DNA of 64,000 bases from CAMLIZ01 sp966212505 (lineage in GTDB: Bacteria; Pseudomonadota; Gammaproteobacteria; Burkholderiales; Burkholderiaceae_C): assembly GCA_966212505.1 (NCBI GenBank), contig CBIHRS010000005.1:62001-126000 (forward strand). The letters run 5' to 3'. Shown piece after piece: positions 59,086 to 64,000 of this stretch. Under the pieces are notes generated by a model. That model ran no database searches. It was not told the origin of the DNA and worked only from the letters and a program-made list of their open reading frames with translations. The translations under genes and the position numbers were made by a program. Positions within the stretch are counted from its first letter, which is position 1, and every line of letters begins with the position of its first letter.

Positions 59086-60096
59086 ATGCGGATCGGTATC
59101 GCGGGCGCTGGGTTGTTGGGGCGCTTGCTGGCCTGGCGGCTGGCGAGGGCGGGGCATGAGGTCACCGCGTTCGATCCGATGGCCGGGCCCGAGCGCAGCG
59201 GCACCTATGCGGCAGCGTTCACCGCCGCCGGCCTGCTGAGCCCGCTGGCCGAGCTGGATTGCGGCGATGCCGACGTGGCGGCGCTCGGCTGGCGCTCGCT
59301 GCAGCTGTGGCCGCAGTGGCTGCGCGACATCGACGAGCCGGTGCACTTTGCGCAGCGCGGCAGCCTGCTGCTGGCGCACCCGGGCGACCGCGGCAGCGCG
59401 CAGCGCATGCTGGCGCACATCCAGGCGCAGGCGCCGGAGCATCTGCCGCAACAGCTCGACGCAGCGCAGCTGCGCGAGCTGGAGCCGGCACTGGTGCGTG
59501 GCCTGCTCGCATGGCAACTGGCCGGCGAAGGGCAGATCCACACCGTGCAGGCCATGGCTGCGCTGCATGCGGCAGGCACGCGTGCCGGCGTGCAGTGGCG
59601 CTGGGGCCAGGCGGTGGCCGAGGTGCAGCCAGGCCGCATCGACGACCAGCGCTTCGACCATGTGTTCGACGTGCGCGGCCTCGGCGCGCGGCCGCAGTTG
59701 CCGCTGCGCGGCGTGCGCGGCGAGGTGTTCTGGCTGCATGCGCCGGGCGTGCCGCTGCACCATCCGATGCGGCTGCTGCATCCGCGGCATCGCGTGTACC
59801 TCGTGCCGCGGCCCGGCGACCTGGTCGTGGTGGGGGCCAGCGAGGTCGAGAGCGAAGACCGCTCGCCGGTCAGCGTGCGTTCCACGTTGGAGCTGCTGAG
59901 CGCGGCGCACAGCGTGATCCCCGAGCTGTCGGAAGCGCGCATCGTGCACAGCGAAAGCAACCTGCGGCCGGCCCTGCCGGACAACCTGCCGAAGCTGGAA
60001 CGCGAGGCGGGGCTGGTGCGCGTGAATGGCCTGTTCCGCCACGGCTGGCTGATCGGGCCGGCGCTGGTGGAGAAGGCGCTGGAGGGTGTGCTGTGA
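59086..60096 (+). CDS. thiO: FAD-dependent glycine oxidase
   Basis: A 336-residue D-amino-acid-oxidase-type flavoenzyme with the FAD-binding GxGxxG (GIAGAGLLGRLLAWRLARAG) and the C-terminal block VNGLFRHGWLIGPALVEKAL. In thiamine synthesis it oxidises glycine to iminoglycine (dehydroglycine) for thiazole formation. Ribosome site AGGAGCAGGTC precedes the ATG. Its stop overlaps the thiS GTG (GTGA). Confidence 0.9.
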   Translation: MRIGIAGAGLLGRLLAWRLARAGHEVTAFDPMAGPERSGTYAAAFTAAGLLSPLAELDCGDADVAALGWRSLQLWPQWLRDIDEPVHFAQRGSLLLAHPGDRGSAQRMLAHIQAQAPEHLPQQLDAAQLRELEPALVRGLLAWQLAGEGQIHTVQAMAALHAAGTRAGVQWRWGQAVAEVQPGRIDDQRFDHVFDVRGLGARPQLPLRGVRGEVFWLHAPGVPLHHPMRLLHPRHRVYLVPRPGDLVVVGASEVESEDRSPVSVRSTLELLSAAHSVIPELSEARIVHSESNLRPALPDNLPKLEREAGLVRVNGLFRHGWLIGPALVEKALEGVL

Positions 60097-60317
60097 CGGG
60101 CGAAACCACGAGCCTGCTGCGCATCAGCGTGAACGGCCAGCCGCGCGAGGTACCGGCCGGCTGCACGCTGGCCGTGCTGCTGCAGCAGATGTCGGCGGCG
60201 CCGGAGACGGTGGCCACGGCGATCAACGGCGATTTCGTGCCGCGCAGCGAGCGTGCCGCGCGCGTGCTGTGCGAGGGCGATGCGGTGATGTGCTTCCAGC
60301 CCATCACAGGAGGTTGA
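60093..60317 (+). CDS. thiS: Sulfur carrier protein ThiS
   Basis: A 74-residue ubiquitin-like protein ending in the required Gly-Gly (QPITGG), which becomes a thiocarboxylate that donates sulfur to ThiG. Core segments RISVNGQPREVPAGCTLAVL and ATAINGDFVPRSERA fit the family. The start is GTG, overlapping thiO by four bases, with GGAGG just upstream. Confidence 0.94.
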   Translation: MTGETTSLLRISVNGQPREVPAGCTLAVLLQQMSAAPETVATAINGDFVPRSERAARVLCEGDAVMCFQPITGG

Positions 60318-60322
60318 GAGAG

Positions 60323-61102
60323 ATGAACGGTTTCGAACTCGCGGGCGTGGCGCTCAAGAGCCGCTTCCTGCTGGGCACCGCAGGCTATCCGTCGCCCGAG
60401 GTGCTGCGCCGGGCGATCGAGGCCTCGGGCACCGAGGTCGTCACGCTGGGCCTGAAGCGCCAGCTGGCGGGGCAAGGCGGTGACAACGGCTTCATCGAAG
60501 TGATCCGCGCCAGCGGAGCCCGCCTGCTGCCCAACACCGCCGGCTGCCGCAGTGCACGCGAGGCGGTCACGCTCTCGCACATGGCGCGCGAGCTGCTGGG
60601 CACGCACTGGATCAAGCTCGAGGTGATCGGCGACGACTACACGCTGCAGCCCGACCCGGTGGAGCTGGTGGAGGCCGCGGCGCAGCTGGTGAAGGACGGC
60701 TTCGAGGTCTTTCCGTACTGCACCGACGACCTCGTCACCTGCCAGCGCCTGCTCGATGCAGGTTGCAAGCTGCTGATGCCCTGGGGCGCCCCCATCGGCT
60801 CGGGCCAGGGGCTGATCAACCCCTATGCGCTGCGCACCTTGCGGGCGCGGCTGCCGGGCGTGCCGCTGATCGTCGATGCCGGCATCGGCGCGCCTTCGCA
60901 TGCCGCGCAGGCGATGGAACTGGGCTTCGATGCGGTGCTGCTCAATTCGGCGGTGTCGCAATCGGCCGACCCGGTGAAGATGGCGCAGGCCTTCCGCCTC
61001 GCGATCGAAGGCGCGCGGTTGGGCTACGAGGCCGGGCTGCTGGCGCCGCAGGACATGGCGGTCGCCAGCACGCAGGTGACCGGCCGACCCTTCACGCTCT
61101 GA
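60323..61102 (+). CDS. thiG: Thiazole synthase
   Basis: A 259-residue TIM-barrel enzyme that builds the thiazole phosphate from DXP, ThiS-thiocarboxylate and iminoglycine. Marks are SRFLLGTAGYPSPEVLRRAI, WIKLEVIGDDYTLQPDPVEL (Schiff-base Lys), LMPWGAPIGSGQGLINPYAL and IVDAGIGAPSHAAQAMELGF. Ribosome site AGGAGGTTGAGAG precedes the ATG. Confidence 0.96.
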   Translation: MNGFELAGVALKSRFLLGTAGYPSPEVLRRAIEASGTEVVTLGLKRQLAGQGGDNGFIEVIRASGARLLPNTAGCRSAREAVTLSHMARELLGTHWIKLEVIGDDYTLQPDPVELVEAAAQLVKDGFEVFPYCTDDLVTCQRLLDAGCKLLMPWGAPIGSGQGLINPYALRTLRARLPGVPLIVDAGIGAPSHAAQAMELGFDAVLLNSAVSQSADPVKMAQAFRLAIEGARLGYEAGLLAPQDMAVASTQVTGRPFTL

Positions 61103-61106
61103 TCCG

Positions 61107-62642
61107 ATGAGTACATCTGCCAGGCCGGTGGTGTGGAGCGTGGCCGGCTCCGATTCGGGTGGCGGTGCCGGGCTGCAGGCCGACCTGCGGGCCTTCGAGG
61201 CCTTCGGCGTGCACGGCTGCACGGCTGTCGCCGCAATCACCGCGCAGAACTCGATGGCGGTGCGCCGCGTCCATGCGGTGTCGCCCGAGCTGCTCGATGC
61301 GCAGCTGGCCGCCCTGGCCGAAGACCTGCCGCCGCTGGCGATCAAGACCGGGCTGCTGGGCAGCGTCGACAACTTGCGCGTGCTGATGCGCCATGTGCGG
61401 CAGCTGCGCGAGCGCGCGCCGGTGGCGCTGGTGGTCGATCCGGTGTGGAAAGCCAGCACCGGCCAGGCCATGGCCGACGATGAATTGCGCCGCGCGTTGC
61501 GCGAAGAGCTGCTGCCGCTGGTCACGCTGTTGACACCCAATCGCGCCGAGGCCGCCTGGCTGCTCGGGCGTGAGCTGGCCGATGAGGCCGACGTGGAGGC
61601 CGCGGCGCGCGAGCTGCAGTCGCTGGGCGCGGGCGCGGTCGTGATCACCGGCGGCGACCATGCCACCGATCTGGCGCAGGACTTCATGCTCGCGCCGCAG
61701 GGCGGCGGCTGGTTGGCGCTGCCGCGCGTGGCCACGCGCCACAACCATGGCACCGGCTGCACCTTCGCGTCGTCGGCCGCATCGGCGCTGGCGCTCGGCT
61801 TCTGCGAGGCCGATGCCGTGGTGCTCGCGAAGATGGCCACCACCGATGGCCTGCGCCGCGCGACGCCGGTAGGCGAGGGCGCCGGCCCGGTGCGACCGGC
61901 CGCGGGCTTTGCGCTTGAAGGCGCGCTGCTGCCGACGCTGCAACCTTCGGCCCGTGCGCCGGCGCTGAGCTTTGCGCCCACCGGCCCCGAACCGATGGGC
62001 CTGTATGCCGTGGTCGACAGCGCGGCCTGGGTGCGGCGTTGCGCCGAGGCCGGCATCACGACGATCCAGCTGCGCATCAAGCAGGCGCTGGCCGAGGTGC
62101 TCGATCGCGAGGTGGCCGACAGCGTGGCCGCTGCACGCGAGCACGGCGCGCGGCTCTTCATCAACGACCACTGGGCGCTGGCGCTGAAGCACCAGGCCTA
62201 TGGCGTGCACCTGGGCCAGGAAGACCTGCAGACGGCCGACCTCGCCGCGCTGGCCAGCGCCGGCCTGCGCCTGGGCCTGAGCACCCATGCGCCGTGGGAA
62301 GTGGCTCGCGCCCATGCGATCCGGCCGAGCTACTACGCCTGCGGCCCGATCCACGCCACGCGCACCAAGGACATGCCGTGGATCCCGCAGGGCGAGGGCA
62401 ACCTGGCCTACTGGAGCGCGGTGCTGCCGGTGCCGGTGGTGGCGATCGGCGGGCTCGATGTGGCGCGGGCGGCCGAGGCGGCTCGCCATGGGGCCGACGG
62501 CATTGCGGTGCTGAGCGGCATCGTCAATGCGACTGATCCGGAGGCCATGATCCGCGCCTATCAACAGGCGATCTCAGCGGCTCCACGAGATGCGATGCCA
62601 CCACCGCTGCCGCGGCCCACGCTGCCTTACATCCCCGAGTAG
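61107..62642 (+). CDS. thiDE: Bifunctional HMP(-P) kinase / thiamine-phosphate synthase
   Basis: A 511-residue fusion. Residues ~1-265 are ThiD, with SVAGSDSGGGAGLQADLRAF, DPVWKASTGQAM, LLTPNRAEAAWLLG and the ATP/anion hole HNHGTGCTFASS. Residues ~290-490 are ThiE, with TTIQLRIKQA, ARLFINDHWALALKHQAYGV, HLGQEDLQTADL and the phosphate loop GPIHATRTKDMPW. The two parts phosphorylate HMP-P and join it to thiazole phosphate. It follows thiG by 4 bases without an obvious ribosome site. Its last 16 bases overlap the convergent ETF-QO gene. Confidence 0.95.
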   Translation: MSTSARPVVWSVAGSDSGGGAGLQADLRAFEAFGVHGCTAVAAITAQNSMAVRRVHAVSPELLDAQLAALAEDLPPLAIKTGLLGSVDNLRVLMRHVRQLRERAPVALVVDPVWKASTGQAMADDELRRALREELLPLVTLLTPNRAEAAWLLGRELADEADVEAAARELQSLGAGAVVITGGDHATDLAQDFMLAPQGGGWLALPRVATRHNHGTGCTFASSAASALALGFCEADAVVLAKMATTDGLRRATPVGEGAGPVRPAAGFALEGALLPTLQPSARAPALSFAPTGPEPMGLYAVVDSAAWVRRCAEAGITTIQLRIKQALAEVLDREVADSVAAAREHGARLFINDHWALALKHQAYGVHLGQEDLQTADLAALASAGLRLGLSTHAPWEVARAHAIRPSYYACGPIHATRTKDMPWIPQGEGNLAYWSAVLPVPVVAIGGLDVARAAEAARHGADGIAVLSGIVNATDPEAMIRAYQQAISAAPRDAMPPPLPRPTLPYIPE

Positions 62643-64000
62643 TTCGGGCCGCCGCCGCCTTCCGGCGTGACCCAGACGATGTTCTGCGTCGGGTCCTTGA
62701 TGTCGCAGGTCTTGCAGTGCACGCAGTTCTGCGCGTTGATCTGCAGGCGATCGCCGCTGCCGTCGTTGACGAACTCGTACACGCCCGCCGGGCAGTAGCG
62801 GCTCTCGGGGCCGGCGAACTTGCTGAGGTTGATCTGCACCGGCACGCCGTTGTTCTTCAGCGTCAGGTGCGCAGGCTGGTTCTCTTCGTGGTTGGTGTTG
62901 CTGACGAACACCGACGAGAGGCGGTCGAAGGTGAGCTTGCCGTCGGGCTTGGGGTACTCGATCTTCTGGCACTCGGCCGCCGGCTTCAGGTACAGGTGGT
63001 CGGGCTTGTCGCGGTGCAGGGTCCACGGCGGCGAGCTGATGCCGATCTTGGGCAGGAACCACTGCTCGATGCCGGTCATCAGCTTGGCCACCACCGGCGG
63101 CTTCTTGAACCAGTGCTTGAAGTTGCGGGTCTGGTCGAGCTCTTCCTTCAGCCAGCTCTTCTCGAAGGCCTCGGGGTAGGCCGTGAGTTCATCGGCCGAG
63201 CGGCCGGCGGTGACGGCGGCAAAGGCGGCTTCGGCGCACATCATGCCGCTCTTGATCGCGGCATGGCTGCCCTTGATGCGCGCGGCATTGAGGAAGCCGG
63301 CATCGCAGCCTACCAGCGCGCCGCCGGGGAGCACCGTCTTCGGCAATGCCTGCGGCGTGCCATTGTTGATCGCGCGGGCGCCGTAGCTCAGGCGCTTGCC
63401 GCCTTCGATGTGGGCACGGATCGCGGGGTGCGTCTTCCAGCGCTGCATCTCCTCGAAGGGGCTCATGTAGGGGTTGGTGTAGTCCAGCCCGATCACGTAG
63501 CCGAGGGTGACCTTGTTGTCTTCGAGGTGGTAGAGGAAGCCGCCGCCGAAGGTGTCGTCGTCAAGAGGCCAGCCGGCGCTGTGCACCACCAGGCCGGGCT
63601 TGGCCTTCTCGGGCGGAATCTCCCACAGCTCCTTGATGCCGATGGCGTAGGTCTGCGCATCCTTGCCGGCGTCGAGCTTGTATTTGGCGATCAGTTGCTT
63701 GCCGAGGTGGCCGCGTGCGCCCTCGGCGAAGATGGTGTACTTCCCCAGCAGTTCCATGCCGAGCTGGAAAGCCTCGGTGGGCTCGCCGTCCTTACCCACG
63801 CCCATGTTGCCGGTGGCCACGCCCTTGACGCGGCCCTGCTCGTCATAGAGCACCTCGGCGGCTGCGAAGCCGGGGAAGATCTCGACGCCCAGCGCCTCGG
63901 CCTGCTCGGCCATCCACTTGACCACATAGCCCAGGCGCACCACGTAGCAGCCTTCGTTGTGGAAGTTGCGCGGCATCAGGAAATCGGGCACGCGCTTGCT
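62627..64000 (-). CDS. Electron transfer flavoprotein-ubiquinone oxidoreductase (5' part missing at window edge)
   Basis: The last 457 residues of ETF-QO, the inner-membrane flavo-iron-sulfur protein that passes electrons from ETF (fatty-acid and amino-acid oxidation) to ubiquinone. The C-terminal [4Fe-4S] ligands are seen in RYCPAGVYEF and CVHCKTCDIKDPTQNI. Earlier are GYVVKWMAEQAEALGVEIFP, FAEGARGHLGKQLI and LVGCDAGFLNAARIKGSHAA. The FAD-binding N-terminus lies beyond the window. It converges on and slightly overlaps thiDE. Confidence 0.95.
   Translation of the reverse strand, partial: SKRVPDFLMPRNFHNEGCYVVRLGYVVKWMAEQAEALGVEIFPGFAAAEVLYDEQGRVKGVATGNMGVGKDGEPTEAFQLGMELLGKYTIFAEGARGHLGKQLIAKYKLDAGKDAQTYAIGIKELWEIPPEKAKPGLVVHSAGWPLDDDTFGGGFLYHLEDNKVTLGYVIGLDYTNPYMSPFEEMQRWKTHPAIRAHIEGGKRLSYGARAINNGTPQALPKTVLPGGALVGCDAGFLNAARIKGSHAAIKSGMMCAEAAFAAVTAGRSADELTAYPEAFEKSWLKEELDQTRNFKHWFKKPPVVAKLMTGIEQWFLPKIGISSPPWTLHRDKPDHLYLKPAAECQKIEYPKPDGKLTFDRLSSVFVSNTNHEENQPAHLTLKNNGVPVQINLSKFAGPESRYCPAGVYEFVNDGSGDRLQINAQNCVHCKTCDIKDPTQNIVWVTPEGGGGPNYSGM

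Overview
The window is a stretch of chromosome from a high-GC, Gram-negative betaproteobacterium. It is most likely a member of the Burkholderiales in the Rubrivivax/Methylibium/Sphaerotilaceae neighbourhood. This is inferred from strong G/C third-position bias, a type IV pilus PilU ATPase, an alpha-2-macroglobulin/PBP1C pair, a tandem glycine riboswitch upstream of gcvTHP, and a thiCOSG-thiDE operon behind a TPP riboswitch. No database search was possible, so the genus is only a guess. No rRNA, tRNA, CRISPR array, transposase or integrase was recognised.

Layout. 1-5417 (minus): a tightly overlapping glycan operon (GT4 glycosyltransferase, heptose-bisphosphate phosphatase-like HAD, GT9 glycosyltransferase, NodU-type carbamoyltransferase, GT2 glycosyltransferase cut by the window edge). 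5674-9100 (plus): an ABC exporter fused to a degenerate histidine-kinase ATPase domain and an intact receiver domain, followed by a small unknown protein. 9134-12599: a Cache protein, a DJ-1/PfpI protein, an SDR, and a HipA-type kinase of the YjjJ/HipH kind with an inverted repeat over its start. 12673-16981 (minus): a GGDEF-EAL protein and a TctDE-like two-component pair. 17038-23364 (minus): an SDR, an ammonium transporter, a secreted GH15 glucoamylase with three LacI-type operator candidates upstream, and a serine-hydrolase lipoprotein. 23556-26574 (plus): an OmpR/EnvZ-type pair and an esterase.

26576-33546 (minus): a glycine catabolism block, glycine riboswitch-gcvT-gcvH-gcvP-lipoprotein hydrolase-sdaA. 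The arrangement would let glycine induce both its own cleavage and serine deamination to pyruvate. 33587-35775: a BLUF blue-light protein back to back with a CHASE3-type chemoreceptor that has a FliA-like promoter. 35797-44122: an AraC regulator divergent from an aldo/keto reductase, a VOC protein, a lipoprotein/TonB-like pair, an ABC-F ATPase, PilU, a methyltransferase and a hypothetical protein.

44123-47485 is an accessory island of visibly lower GC with different codon use. It holds a small membrane protein, a zinc-ribbon-like small protein, a translationally coupled DUF262 + HEPN pair (candidate RNA-targeting defence or abortive-infection system), and a small conserved hypothetical protein. 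It is flanked by an imperfect 12-bp direct repeat. 47493-56888 (minus): pbpC, a 2023-residue alpha-2-macroglobulin and a ProQ/FinO RNA chaperone. 56999-62642 (plus): TPP riboswitch and thiC-thiO-thiS-thiG-thiDE. 62627-64000 (minus): ETF-ubiquinone oxidoreductase, cut by the edge.

The two observations most worth following up are the ABC transporter-HATPase-receiver fusion and the DUF262-HEPN pair.
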